From Valencia hispanica (lineage: Eukaryota > Chordata > Actinopteri > Cyprinodontiformes > Valenciidae), in assembly GCA_963556495.2 (NCBI GenBank), contig OY747712.1, positions 29,299,735 through 29,363,734 on the forward strand: a DNA stretch of 64,000 nt. Direction: 5' to 3'. A model generated the notes under the pieces. That model was given only the letters and a program-made list of their open reading frames with translations. It did not search any database and was not told the origin of the DNA. Shown here one piece after another: positions 48,913 through 61,104 of the stretch; the first letter of the stretch is position 1; each line of letters opens with the position of its first letter. Position numbers and translations under genes: made by a program.

Positions 48913-50874
48913 TATTAATGTATAAAACAGATGGTATATTAGGAGTTTAATTAATAAATATGGCATCCTTCTTGATTAAGCAAAACCTTGTATCGGATGT
49001 GGATCGTACAAGCAACTGGTTGGAAGCTGTTATTTTAGCATAAATCTACTCTTGCCTTATTTCAGCCTTGTTCACTTTGGAGGACCAATACCTGAGATTA
49101 ACTGAAAAGCAAACCTGACTAAACAATATCAAAATTAACAAAAATACAACTGCAGGGAAAATTACTTAAAAAAAAGGAGATTTTAAACTCATCTTATAGT
49201 TTACTGATTTATTTTAAAACCCGTCATTAGTCATATAACAGAGTTCTCTTCCTGCAGGAGTGGGAAGAAATAAATAATTACACAATAGACTGCAAAATTT
49301 GCTGTAACTAAACATAAGGTTTGCATTTTCTGCTTGTACATATGTTGTTTTGTATGATCATTGGTCCCATTTGTCTCCTTGCTGGCCCAGTAATGTACTG
49401 ACATCTAGAAAGCGTGCACCCCACCTCTCATTTGATGACAGCTGGAATGGGCAGGTTTGCAAAATGAATGAAAGTACCATGTTTCTACATGTTGTGTTTG
49501 CTTTCAAGACCTTTATGGGTGTAATTATTTCTTTCATTTCAAAGATTGCAGTGTATGCTTGGTCCCCGACTGAGTTTCAATGATTTGTACATGAACTGTA
49601 ACTACAATTTCCTCAGTAGAACATAAAGTTTATAAAATGCTCTGAACTACGTCATTGAAAAAAAAACTTGAAAAGACAAGAGGAAAACCGGAAAAAAAGA
49701 TGTTTCATTGCTGAGGTCTCTTATTTTGCAATATCTCTGAAAGAATCCTCTTGCTGAGATATCACAGGCTTTTACCTAAAATTCATCAATGTAATTATTT
49801 TGTTTATGGACAGAGAAGAGCTTGAGTGCAGCTCCAACCATAACAAGGCAGACAGTGCAAATGATAAGTTCTTACTGTCATGTGACATGTGTTTGACAGT
49901 TTTATGTAGTGAATGAAGACATACACAGCTGGGAAAACCACAAGATTAATTGAATTGAATATAATCTAGAAATAACATCCTAGTAGAAAAACACATGTCA
50001 AATCTAATGTTCTATAAAAGGGTCTACTTACTAAGTCAGATCAGAATCCACCCATGTTTATCTCCCCTGACCATCTTTCTTGTTTCAATATCTTCTCTCT
50101 GCCTGTAAACTTCTACTAAAGTTGAAAATAAATGTTGTACAATGCATTTTTGATTAATAGCATTAAGTCCAGCTGTTTTTGGGTGTGGATCCTTTAAGAA
50201 TGCTCATTTTGTTCCTATGCCATCATCAAGGTCAGAACAATTGTTAATGTGTAAAACCACTTCTTTTATAAATGGAATGACCACCAAGATGGAAAAAGGG
50301 GATTTTTTTTTCGACTTGAACACCTTTTTTGTGTGTTATTTTCCAAAAACATTAATATTTTCTGATTTCAACTTGCCGTCATTGAATGGATTTTATATTT
50401 TAGTTTAATGGGATTTGAGCTGTGAAGCATTAATGGAGTCCGGGGATGAAGAAAGAGCCTGGACTTAGCTGGCAGCATGTCACAGGGAGGGGACAAATTC
50501 TTTCCACTTGAAAAAGAGGATGAACTTGGTCTTCACAGGAGCTCTGCTTCTTTTTTGCCGGTGCTGTGGCAACAATACAGTAACAGGTCTGTCTACACAG
50601 AGTTGTGTTTTCGCCTGGCAACCAAACTTTATGAAGCCAGGCTGAATTTGATCATATCATTTTTCACCGCTCTAACTTAATGCAAAGCTTCTAAATATCC
50701 TGCCAGATGGGACTTTTTTGGCCTCATTTTTGGGTTGTGGGTTGCAAACTCATTAAAAGTAAGTCTTGAAATTTGTAGAAAACCTAAAACTTGCTTGTGG
50801 TGGTAATCTATTCCAATGTGCTATTAGTTAAATAACAAGCTAAACAAAATTAGTGACCAGAATCGGACTATTTT
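48913..50874. other. Glypican intron, nothing recognised
   Basis: AT-rich noncoding sequence. A somewhat GC-richer patch lies at 50430-50650 without a recognised domain. Confidence 0.4.
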
Positions 50875-51150
50875 CAATTCAATTCAGTTTATTTATATAG
50901 CGCCAGTTCATAACACATGAAAAGTCATTTCAATTCACTTGTACATAGATTCCCAATTAAAGTTTGTAATTAAATAGAAAATGCTTTATGATTAAATTTT
51001 TCAAACTTAAATAAAAAGTGCACACAACCCAGTAGACAAATTAAAACAAACAAGTACTGTTGAGAAACTATTATACAAAAATTTAATAAAAATTCTCAAC
51101 AACAAAAACAACTGGTGAAAATATAAATCATATGTAGACAACAACCCCCA
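50875..51150 (-). mobile_element. LINE 3' tail, - strand
   Basis: 'caattcaattcagtttattt' followed by 'atatagcgccagttcataac' is the reverse-complemented 3' end of a common fish L2-like LINE. The remaining 200 bases are AT-rich and weakly similar. Confidence 0.55.
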
Positions 51151-51159
51151 ATGCCTTCA

Positions 51160-51440
51160 CATAATCTGTGCAAAACAAAGGTTTGACAAAGGTGACTCAT
51201 GTTGCGGCGCAACATCTAAACACAAGAGGGGGGAGGGGGAGCATGTGTGTGCCTGCTCTGTGCTGACACAGGAGCGGCGAGTCTGCAACTTGGCTGTTTC
51301 CTCTTTGCCAAAACCGCAGCATTGCAAACAAGAGCAGAACTTAGGGTAAAGAATAGATCTCACTAGACTAGTATCGATCCGATACCGACTTGGTATCAAT
51401 ACTATCGATATTTGGATTGATCCACCCGCCACTAGGTTCA
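51160..51440. mobile_element. Probable hAT-like nonautonomous remnant
   Basis: The right part has 'agtatcgatccgataccgac' and 'cggtatcaatactatcgata'-like words, resembling the subterminal region of the 'gtgcaccgatc' hAT family also seen at 8652. The left part is GC-rich with a 91-codon open frame on the - strand without a recognised domain. No ends or target duplication were identified. Confidence 0.35.
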
Positions 51441-51644
51441 GTTACTAGGAGCATCATCCCAGCTGATGCCCATCTCCAACAAGGCATTACAGCCGAACAG
51501 AGTGCCAGACCAGGTGTAGCTTCTATGGAAAGAAACTGAGAGAGAAGAAAGCTAACTGTTGAAATAACGGCAAATCATCCAATTGGAGAGTAGCAGAAGA
51601 GAAAAGAAGCAGAGTGAAGAAAAGTGACCAATTTGTCCTCCAAT

Positions 51645-52140
51645 GCCCCTTTTCCACTAGGGTCGGCTCAGCCCGGCCCAGCCCAGAACCGAATAGTTAT
51701 GTTTCTATTGCCATTTCAGGAACACAGCAGTGGGCGAGGACATGGGCAGGCTCAGCTAAAAATCAGTCTTCACTCACCGTTTTCCAACATTACAGACGCC
51801 AATGCTGGAGCTGGTATCTAGCCCGCTCTCTCTTGTTGCTCTCCGGCCTTTTACCATAAATGCCGTCCATTTCTGCAAAGCACTTCCAGTGCTGCCCCAC
51901 TCCGGCTGTTGTGCTCCTTCATGGCCCGATATTCACACTTTAATTTTTTTAGTTTCCCCCAGCAATCTTTTGAACTCGCTGGAAGCCATGTGTCGCCATT
52001 CTCTGTGACATCACTTCACACACACACCGCCAGACCGATCAGTGGCCTCCAGTACGTAGGTAAGAGTGATAGTGACATCACTTTACCGGACCAATCAGTC
52101 CATAGGTGGGCGTGTTGGGTCGCCTCGGCCTTTTTGTTAA
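51645..52140 (-). mobile_element. PIF/Harbinger-like element remnant
   Basis: The left edge 'gccccttttccactagggtc' is followed by 'ggctcagcccggcccagccc', typical of a fish Harbinger-like terminus. On the - strand the interior carries a Myb/SANT-like DNA-binding frame (separate entry), the second protein such elements encode beside the transposase. The right edge, around 'gttgggtcgcctcggcc', is less certain. No transposase is present. Confidence 0.55.
51800..51989 (-). pseudogene. Myb/SANT-like (Harbinger ORF) fragment, frameshifted
   Basis: The - strand frame opens MASSEFKRLLGETKKIKV at 51989. A one-base shift then gives CEYRAMKEHNSRSGAALEV, and another shift gives KCFAEMDGIYGKRPESNKRE. The combined words (YR.(I/M)K.HN..SG......F..MD.I.G.RP) match the C-terminal half of the Myb/SANT-like domain found in Harbinger accessory proteins and host MSANTD genes. 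Two frameshifts make it nonfunctional. Confidence 0.65.
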
Positions 52141-55100
52141 TGGTGAGGTGTATATGTATTAAAGCATAGGAATAACATAAGGTGTAAGCAGCTATTTTAA
52201 ATGAATATTTTCCAGTGGCATCATGTCAGCTGCTTACCTAGCCTGCCAATATAGAGATCTAGACTTTGGAGGTTGCTGGTCTTTTAATCAATTTGCCATT
52301 TTGTATTTTTGCAGTTTGACGTTTCTAACCTGTATGAGTATAAAAATAAACCATTTTCCAAAGAACATTAGTTTGTACATACCTTGAAGACATTTCTACA
52401 AACTGTTAAGGGTTAGTTTGACCCTGACTGAACTCCAACAGATACCAATAAAGCTGAAGATGTTACAGAAAAATGGGCAAATTTTCTTCCATCTGAGTCA
52501 GTCTTGCCTGCTATGAAACATGATGCTTTTTGAAATATTGGCAGTTTATAGAAAATCTCAAAGTTAGGGTAAATCTGTTACTACTTTGTTTTTGTAACTT
52601 GCCACACATGTGACATTACTAAAAAGGTTTGTTACGTTGATCCAAGTGTTGGTGTTTGATCTGGGTATTAAACTTAAAAAGTGTTCCCCAGAAGTCATAT
52701 AATCTTTAACTGAACTCATCAGAAAGTAGGTGGAGAAATTCAAGAGTTCAACATGCGGAGGTGAAGGAATACTTATTTTCACAGTTATAGTTAGCAATTT
52801 TAGGCCTTTGTGGCTTCTATTATTTAAATGAATTTCCAAAGAGGGAATTTTTAAAAAAAGATTTAGAAATAGATCCAGTTTATTGTCAGTAGAAAAGCAG
52901 TTAACTTTTTGTCTTTTGGTGACAGCTGAAATATCAAAATTACATACACTGTGGAGGCTGTTCTCAATAATCCAGCATGTGGGCTGATTATTACCATTAT
53001 AATAGGCTTTCCTGGTGAGTGACCTCAAGTGGTACCTTGTGAGAGGAACTTTTCAAACCATTCATATTGTTTCCCTTGGAGGACAAGTGAAGCCCAGTTT
53101 GATGTCTGAAATACTTCAGGTTCCCATCAATGCAGAAAGAGCCTCACATTTTCTCACATTTTTTTTGTCATCAAAGCAACTGTTGGAACATGCTCAGAAT
53201 TTTTTTTGATATTACTCAAACTGTCATCTGTCATTCACAAAGCATAATTCAAGCTTTGTTCAAAAACACATACATGGTATACACACATGCAATATGCTCC
53301 AGTGAGTATCTGAAAGGTGCAGTTACAGCCTAGCATAGTAGTGCACTGCTGTGAATGAGTCACAAGTGTTATATCAGTTAACAGCCAAAAAGGTGTCATT
53401 AACAATCAGTAACACAATCAGCTTGTGCTAGCACGTAGTATACTGTATGGGTGTGTTGCTCTGCTATTGTTTAAAACTTCCCCAAGAATATAACAGTGCT
53501 CATGCATTTAATCATCTGTGTTTTCATTTAAGATATTTTTTATCTTATTTTGGAACATTTCTATTTTCTTAGCTATCTGTTTTCTATAAGCTATCTTGCA
53601 CTAAAAATATAAACCAATTTGTTTATATTTAAATGTACTCTGCATGGATCTGCAGAGGTTATTTTATATCTATTTTAGGAACTTTTTTGGATACACCAAA
53701 CGATATTACAGTTATAATTAGGGTGGCTGGTGACTACGGCTTGATATCATTTGAGCTTTTATGATGTGTTGCGTTATCCTGCAGGCCAGTGGAAGATGGG
53801 TATACTTCAAAGCATTTTTTAAAACTTAATGCTTCTTCTACATTATTATTTTTAAGAGATGCATGTGTTATTTCCTATTATAAACTAATGAATTGTTGAA
53901 ATAATTTCAAATTCTGGCAGAGGTGCGAATTAAGAAGTCTGAGTGTATGTGTGTGTTAGGACAGACTTTTCTGTTATTGATAATGCTGTTTTTTTCTTAA
54001 CCTCTGTGCAGATTTTTTTGTTTCCTCACCAATTGCCTCAATGAAGTACTCTATTTTAAACTATCAGTAGAGAATCAGAAGACATCAGTAATGGATTATT
54101 TTACTATCTTTTGTCAAAAGCATTTTTTTTCATTTTAGAGCAGGAATTTGTCATGCAACGGTGATCGGACAGAGATCACTGTTGGAAAGGTGGATGTTCC
54201 AAACGCAGAGTGAGACTGGAGCCGATGGTCTAGTAGGAGCAGGGGTGGAGGACGAGCAACAGGCTGCCTGGATCAAACTCCTAGCTGTAGGAAGCAGCTG
54301 GAGTCTGGAACAGCTCTGGGGTGATGCGCTAGTGCAGATCAGGAGCTAAGCTTCAGAGCAAAGCTGATGACTGAGCATCGTAGATGTGAGTGAGTGGAGC
54401 TTTAGAGTGTGTGAATGAGGAGATCCTGCCAATGGTTCGTGAGGATCACATCAGGAGCAGCTGCTCCTGGTTGGTCCTGATGATTTCTTGACAGAATTCT
54501 TGTTTGCAGACTTATATACTGTATTGTCAGATTCTCCAGTTAAACTAATGGTAGATTTAAATATGATTGTGTATCTATTTTAGATATATTAAGGGGACAG
54601 ATTGTATTTCTTCCAGTAGAAGCTTTATTGCCACTAGGATGCTTGCAGAAATTTAGCCTTTGAAGTGCTAAAAACCCTTCATCCTCTGACTAAAGAATGT
54701 TTTTAAGAAGAAAGAGAGGGAAGAATTAGTTTGCACGTTATAAGCAGGACCAGAAAACAGTTTCATCAAATCTTTTGGAAATCTTTCAATTCTCCTGAGA
54801 AGACAGAGTAATGAAAGGTTGAAATTTATGTTTTCAAACACTTTTCTCTTGGCTGCAGATATCTTACATGACTGGAAGCACCTGTCCAACAGTATATTCA
54901 CATTATAACCTTTTTCTCTTTCAGACAGATGCACGTCTATCTTTCTGTTATAATTTATCTTCACATCAAACATATTATTTCTAACATAGTCCTAATTTGA
55001 CGGTCAACAACGAACTCTTTTAGTTAAGTGTAATAAGCCTTTAAAAAATACTGTGTTATGTAATTAAGCTATTGATTATGTAAAATGTTTGCAAAATTTG

Positions 55101-55346
55101 TATGAATACGAAAATATGTTATAAAAATTGTTATTGCTTGACTTTTTTGAAACTTTATTATTGGCTATTGTAACACAGACAAATCTTTTTTGTCTGTGTT
55201 ACAAAAGCCACTGTGAACAGCAACCAAGTCACAATAAGGTTTCAGTCATGATTGGACCTTCATTGATTCCATATTTAATTAACGTGCTTTCAACACAGTT
55301 GTGTTATGTGGCATTGTGTTCTCCATCCCTCAAAAGACATGCTTAG
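52141..55346. other. Glypican intron, mostly unique
   Basis: Noncoding. 54140-54500 is GC-richer, with a 62-codon frame (54161-54349) of Gly/Gln/Trp-rich composition and no recognised domain. The 154-codon - frame at 52564-53028 has no domain or splice logic I can support. Confidence 0.4.
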
Positions 55347-55740
55347 AGGGGGCACGGTGGCGCAGCTGGTAGCGTAGCTCACCTCACAGCTAGAAGGTCC
55401 CGGGTTCGATTAACCCCAGGGACGCTGTGGGTGCTGAGGGTGTGTCTGTTCCCTCGCATCATTGGCACCCACACCCTGGGTGGGGTTGGCGAAAGGGCCT
55501 TTCTGTGTGGAGTTTGCATGTTCTCCCCGTGTTCCCTTGAGCAGCTAATGTGAGCTACTCCCACAAAAACATGCACTAGTCCTGGGGCTATATACTGCCT
55601 CCTCCTGGCCGGCCGGGGAGGATCTGGCTGGAATAACATTATCCTACATCCAGCCGGAGAAACCCCGCCCCGTAAGGTGAAAAGAATGGAATGGAAAACG
55701 ATGTAGTACATATGCCCGGCCTTTAGATGGCAGTCTGCCC
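55347..55740 (+). mobile_element. tRNA-like SINE/repeat with box A and box B
   Basis: It starts 'gggggcacggtggcgcagct'. Polymerase III box A TGGCGCAGCTGG (55358-55369) matches the consensus exactly. A box-B-like GGTTCGATTAAC lies at 55403-55414, with spacing as in a tRNA gene. The body has 'gtgtggagtttgcatgttct' and 'ccccgtgttcccttgagca', words of a repeat found in very many fish. The 126-codon frame on the - strand (55379-55759) is a shadow of the repeat and ends '...PGVNRTRDLLAVR', a known artefact of tRNA-like heads read backwards. Confidence 0.75.
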
Positions 55741-55899
55741 CGTGTATGCAGTTTTCCAAGGTTTCCCCCTCACAACCCGGAAAAGAAACATTTCATGATA
55801 CCCAACAATGTCGGTCTTCTTGTAGTTCTCTGCTCAAATAAAGGCATATTGATTATTTGACGCACGTACTGTATGCGACCAAATAACTTCAGAAGCTGC

Positions 55900-56215
55900 A
55901 TTAGCAGTAACCGCATACCTGGATCCGCCATTGTTGTTGTTTTTCTGTAGAAAGGTGGAGTGCGCAAGTGCAACATGTCCGTAGGTGGCTGGCAGTGATG
56001 TCATCATTTTCAAACGTCTCCAGCTTGCGTTTACACGACAACGAATCCCTCAGCGTTTTCAAAACTCTCCACTCTGGAAGCCGTTTCCCAAAAGCTGCGT
56101 TTTCGCCCCCCATTTTCCCGTTGTCGTGTTAACGAGAGGCCGAATCGGAGAGAAAAACCTCAGTTTTGCTGAAAAATGTTGTCGTGTAAACAGCCCCTTA
56201 AAATGGTTGTGTAAA
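55900..56215. mobile_element. Palindromic nonautonomous DNA element (hAT-like)
   Basis: The motif 'tttacacgacaacg' (56031) recurs inverted as 'cgttgtcgtgttaa' (56119) and 'tgttgtcgtgtaaac' (about 56187), with 'gcgttttc' words between. This arrangement is typical of a short fish MITE with 'acacgacaacg' subterminal repeats. The outer ends and target duplication were not resolved. The 127-codon + frame and the - frames across it are shadows. Confidence 0.5.
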
Positions 56216-58372
56216 GTTAGAAAAACAAGCACAAGGTCTACTGTTAATAGCATGCACTATAATCTCTCTGGGTTTTTTTCTCTTCTTTTTCAACACAGAA
56301 TATCCGTTTACAAGTTCCAAAGAGCCAGAATGTGGTCAGAGTACCAAAATATACAGGTTGTAATTTGAATCAACTCTTAAACAGAACCTGCAGAAATATA
56401 ACTATCGTGCAATTTTGCTGAGCATTTTGTGTCACTGTTACAAAACTGCAAACTGAAATGTCTAGTTGTGAATCCATTTTGTTTGTTTCAGTTGTATGCG
56501 ATCTGTCTTACCACATTATTTTATCAAGCCCCTTTAACTTTTCAATATATCATATTAATTAACACTGGCCTTGTGCCATAGTTGTACTGTAGCACATTGC
56601 ATTAAGGGCACATCAGGAGTGGATAGATTTGTTTTCATATTTATTACAAATAGGATACATGACAGATGTAATGAGTCCTACTTCATTACATATTGTTACA
56701 TATTGAATAGAACAGAATGTATTTTTATTGTCCCACCGAGGGGATATAAAGGTGTTACAGCAGCACAGTGACAGGCAATTGAGACATGTAATCATACGAG
56801 ACAATATAAACCTGCTAACAAGGTTTCTTTCAATTTCAGTTTTTTACTTGTTCATTTAATGTCTTCACTATATTTACTTCTAGTTTTGAAAATGTATTTG
56901 TGAATCTGTTCATGTCTAAATTCCCTCAGCAGTGTCCAATTGAAGTATACCAGCATATGCCAAATAATGTTTTTTTTATTTATTTTAGGTTTACAACAGA
57001 TTTTTCCTATACCCAAAGGAGTGAGGACTTTCTGTTTTTGTGCAATAATCCAAGATTATTCATTGTAGTAACTCATTCCCTTAGGTGTCAGTAGTCTCTT
57101 AGTTTTAATCAAATACCTTATGTGCATGCCACCTGCTAATTTTGTTCCACAATTGTAATTTGCATAACTTCCTAAACATTACTTGAGTATGTAAAGTATC
57201 CCATGAAAGGTTTTTGTCAATAATTTCCCAGGTCATCATTGCTGCCAGCTGTGTGAATCAGTGGTCTGGTGTCAAAGATATTTGTCATTCCTCAACACTG
57301 ATTGCTCATCCCCCATTCGTCACATTCGGATATCTGTATGTTTTTAGTAGATTTCTTCTGTTTGAAGGTCAGTTATTTGCGTTAGTCTTGTCAATGATAT
57401 TCCAGTCTTTGAGCATAAATGGGTACTACCTACAGTATCAAAACAATGAGTGTTTGAGATTTCATACATCCAAGAGTTTGGATTCGTGCTTTTCTTTTTC
57501 CCCTGTGCCCTTAAGTAGAACTTATCCCCTTATAAGGTGTGGTATGATATGACAAAGTCACACACAGTATTTTATTATTTTATGTTATTATTTACATTTT
57601 TTATTATTACTATATTACTATTTTTATTATTTTATTCTTTTGTTGGAGTAAATGCTACTCTAGAAACATGGTTGGAAATAAATGGAAAACATATTCCTAC
57701 CACCTAGGGCTTCTGCTATTGTGCACCACCCATGTTGATCTACCCCGGGACATTTTGAGCAGTTGCCAACATTTACAAGACTTGATACGTCCAGGCAGAA
57801 GAGACAATTTTTCATCTTTAGAAATGTTTCACAAGAAAACTAAGGAAGCACATTTCGCCCCTTTCTGACACAGGATATATTACATTAGATTTAAAGGATC
57901 ATACAAGTTTCCATTTTAAAATATATTTTTTGTGTAACTTTTATGCCGTGTAATTTTCCATAATCATGGCAGTAATGTTTTCATCACCCTTTTAATTCTG
58001 TAGCTCTGCCCTGTCGTTTATTTTTTTATAACCCTGTACTGTTGTCTCTTCACCCTTAGTCAATCAGACTTTCTAAACCCTTTGACCATTTTAGTCTGAT
58101 TTAAAAAAAAAGTTTTTGTCCTAGTTAATCATCCCAATCTGATATTGATTTTCCTTTTGTAACTAATTTAAAAACATTTTGTTCTTTTAAATATTTGCGC
58201 AATATTAATCACTAAGTATTTGAACCATCATATTATAGAAAACTATTTACTTACTCACTGTGCAAATAGTATTTTCACTCTGTTTAATTTTAATGAAAAA
58301 AGAACTCTACTTTTTCTTTAGCCTCAAAATGATACTTTAGTGTATGCTAATACTCTATGCTCTGTTTTGTAG
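56216..58372. other. Glypican intron end
   Basis: AT-rich intron sequence ending in a TTTTGTAG acceptor at 58371-58372. At about 56700-56770 a short reversed LINE tail ('ttattgtcccaccgagggga') is recognisable. Nothing else is supported. Confidence 0.45.
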
Positions 58373-58508
58373 GAAACCCAAGAGAAGTTCCCAAATCTTA
58401 ATGAAATTGAGGTCTGGGAAGAACTAGGCAGTGGGGAAGAGCAAGGAAGCACCTCAGACTGTGATGATGAAGATGGCTGCCAAAGCTCAGGCGATGGTGA
58501 AGAACACT
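58373..58508 (+). CDS. gpc5: Glypican-5-like, exon D (acidic heparan sulfate attachment region)
   Basis: It starts at a codon border after exon C and gives 45 codons plus one base: ETQEKFPNLNEIEVWEELGS, then GEEQGSTSDCDDEDGCQSSG and DGEEH. The DCDDEDGC block, with two cysteines in an acidic cluster, is the signature of the GPC5/GPC3 branch near the C-terminus. The WEEL-GSG words match the GPC5 form (WELL.LGSG). Two Ser-Gly pairs beside acidic residues (LGSGEE and SSGDGEE) are candidate xylosylation sites for heparan sulfate chains. A Ser-Gly that I expect directly before the acidic block in mammals (SGDCDDEDGC) is Ser-Asp here. The donor is CACT|GTAAGT. The GPI-signal exon that should follow was not found up to the window end. 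Confidence 0.93.
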
Positions 58509-58878
58509 GTAAGTCGCATATTAACTTGGACAAATACCGGATGAATAAATATATACCAACAGGAGTTCTCCATTCTTTTCATCCCATATTATATCCAGAG
58601 TCTATCTGTAGTTAAGATTTACACTGTTGCTATTATAGTTGGGGGGTTTTCTGCCTGCTTTTTCCAAAACCAAATAACCAGCGAAGATTATTTATCTTTG
58701 GAAAGAGTGAGCCCATATACCTCTCTAAGCACCAACACAAACTTACTTACAGTGAAGAAGGTGTGAGATTCGGTGTTGATTTTGATGATATTCACTCAAA
58801 CTCCTAAAAATGTTATAGTAGATACTGTTACTGCATAGATACATGGGGTTACACAGAGATCCAATTGAAAATCTGTAA
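58509..58878. other. Start of the last visible glypican intron
   Basis: Noncoding; no motif recognised. Confidence 0.45.
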
Positions 58879-59010
58879 TACAGTGGACCCCTGCCTATTC
58901 ATGGTTCAGTACCCACGGATTCACCTATTTTCAGATTTTTCCATAGAGCATGACTCCAAATTATTTATGGAAAATGTGCCTATTTGGAGATTTTTTTGTA
59001 ACACATAAGT
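58879..59010 (+). mobile_element. Pogo/Tigger-like terminus remnant
   Basis: 'acagtggacccctgcctatt' followed by 'catggttcagtacccacgga' and 'ttcacctattttcagatttt' resembles the end of a pogo-like element common in vertebrates ('cagtggacccccgc.tattcgcgg'). CpG sites are mostly decayed. No transposase and no partner end were found. Confidence 0.5.
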
Positions 59011-59679
59011 AAAACATTTGAACGAAAATACAGCTTGTAAAGCTGGAATATTGTATTTTAATACTATATACTTGACTATACTATATACTTAATACTTGAC
59101 TCGCTATTGGCTGGTGTTTGCAAAGCAGCACCATATATTTTTAGCTGCAGCTAAAGGAAGATATTAGTTTCTGCGGCTTGGCTGAGACTGTGTTCGCTGA
59201 GCATATTAATGCATATTAAGGTATATTTCTCACCAACGCCTATTCCAAGTATTCCTATTAGCTTGAAATGTTACATTTTTGTATACATAAACTGGTAGAC
59301 CCTCCATAGTCATGCACCATGTGGGTTTATGATCGTTATGCTTAATTTAAAACCAATGTCCACAAATAATCTAGTTATACAAATGGAGTTAAATTGCTTT
59401 ACCTTTAATATTTTCGTTTTTTGATGTATCAGAGTATGAGAGAGGAGTACAACTGAAAATGTGATTTATATATGATTTTGGAAAGCTTTTTGAATGTTTG
59501 AAGAAACAAGAAGCAGGCAGTTATATTTATCTCTCCATCTTTACTCATTTCTTGTAGAACCCTTCATTTTTTAAGAGATAAAAATGAGAAATAAACATCT
59601 GTTTTTGTGAAGCATGGATACCAATACCGTGGAAGTAAAGGTAAACTTCAAACCTAATATGACTAAACCGTATAGTTTG

Positions 59680-59880
59680 TACAGCTGACTCCGGTATTTG
59701 AGGGGGTAAGGGACCACAGGTGCCAGCAAATAGTTAAGATCTGCAAATACTTGAGACCTCCTTTAAAAATGCTTATAATGGCCTATTTTAAAAGTTAACA
59801 CACCATATATTATTGAAAAAAGATAAAATTGCGAACGGGATACACATAATTTGATAGTAAACAAGTAAAAAATATTATAC
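59680..59880 (+). mobile_element. Second pogo/Tigger-like terminus remnant
   Basis: 'acagctgactccggtatttg' followed by 'aatacttgagacctccttta', 'aaaatgcttataatggccta' and 'agttaacacaccatatatta' resembles the left end of a related pogo-like family. It has the same orientation as the one at 58879, so the two are not the ends of one element. Confidence 0.5.
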
Positions 59881-61104
59881 ACTGGGCCTTTAATATATTG
59901 AATTGGTTACCAGTATTTCAAACTAAATTACTTTGGATCTGCCAAGTATTTTTAAGTAGAGTTCACCATCCTAAAACTTTTAATATTAGAGATCATGGTA
60001 GAAAAGGTTTTCTGTAGCTTAGTCAAGTTGTAAGACATAGACTCTGGAGATTCTGGCTGTGGTAGAGCTTGTAAGGTTCAAATTATAAGGAGGATTAACC
60101 ACCCTCTGTTGTATTAAAAAGAGGACTTCATGGGAAGTTAATGAACAGCTCTAATCTCCAGAGAACAGACTCAAGTTATCACCCATCACTCAGAAAGGAT
60201 GAAACAACTGCTTTTTTAGCAAATAGGAATTATGTTATTTCTTGCTTTTTTTAAATTAAATTATTAGAATGCAGATGTTTTGTCATTCTTAGATAAAATC
60301 TACAAATGTCAAAAGAAGGCAGTTACAAAAAGAAAAAAATGAACAGTATCAAACATACTTTAACTGGTTAAATCAAAATAATATATATAATGGTCTCCAG
60401 TTTCTTTCTTGAAGAAAGTGCTCTCTGACTGTATGCTGTAATCCCTGTTTAATCTTACCCTTTTTGCCAAGGGACACGCTGGTGTACTTAGTGTGCCAGC
60501 TAAACAAGATCTGGTCATGTACGAACTGCCATTGCGGCAATCATGAACAGAGAGGATAAATCAGCGAATCTTTAATGAACCATATTATCCCTCTTCTCTG
60601 GGGCTAAGAGTGCCTCTTCTGTGGTACATTTTGTGGCGTGACCAGGGCTTATTACCCGCATTAGCCATGGGAACATTTACAAAGCTGCTTCCAAAGGGGC
60701 TATTCATTTGTAGATAGCTCATTAACACATTAACCTCTAAAATACTTTTCATGGTACTTTAGACCACTATCTCTCTATGTAGAAAAGAGATGCTTCAAAT
60801 GTTGACATATCCGGACTTTGTCTTCTTTTTCCAATTGGCCCAACAGTGTTGCCTGGGGTTCCAGTTGATATTACTCTCCCCCCCCCCCAGTTTTTCTGTG
60901 CAATTCTGCAAAAAAGACACCCAAAGGAAGGTTGGCTAAAATACCTGGGAATATATACTGTAGAAGTGTATACAAGGCTTATATACAAATAATTAAACCC
61001 TGTCCACACAGGAACGTTTTTTTTCTAAAATGGGAACGTTTTTAACTGCTTTTGCATTGCATCCACAAGGAAACGGCATAATAATGGACCCAAAAAGTTT
61101 TTGT
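59881..61104. other. Intron, nothing firm
   Basis: Noncoding. A C10 run lies at about 60880-60889. At 61000-61095 words such as 'gtccacacaggaacg' and 'catccacaaggaaacggc' suggest a MITE-like palindromic repeat, not resolved. Confidence 0.4.

Noticed and set aside
52564..53028. 154-codon - frame as a possible gene
   Set aside because: No domain, no splice signals in a sensible arrangement, AT-rich composition as in the flanking intron, and no repeat match. Chance is the simplest reading.
55347..55420. A functional tRNA gene
   Set aside because: The box A and B words are there, but no cloverleaf with an acceptor stem closes, and a SINE-type body follows.
55379..55759. 126-codon - frame
   Set aside because: Antisense reading of a tRNA-like repeat; this kind of frame recurs wherever the repeat occurs.
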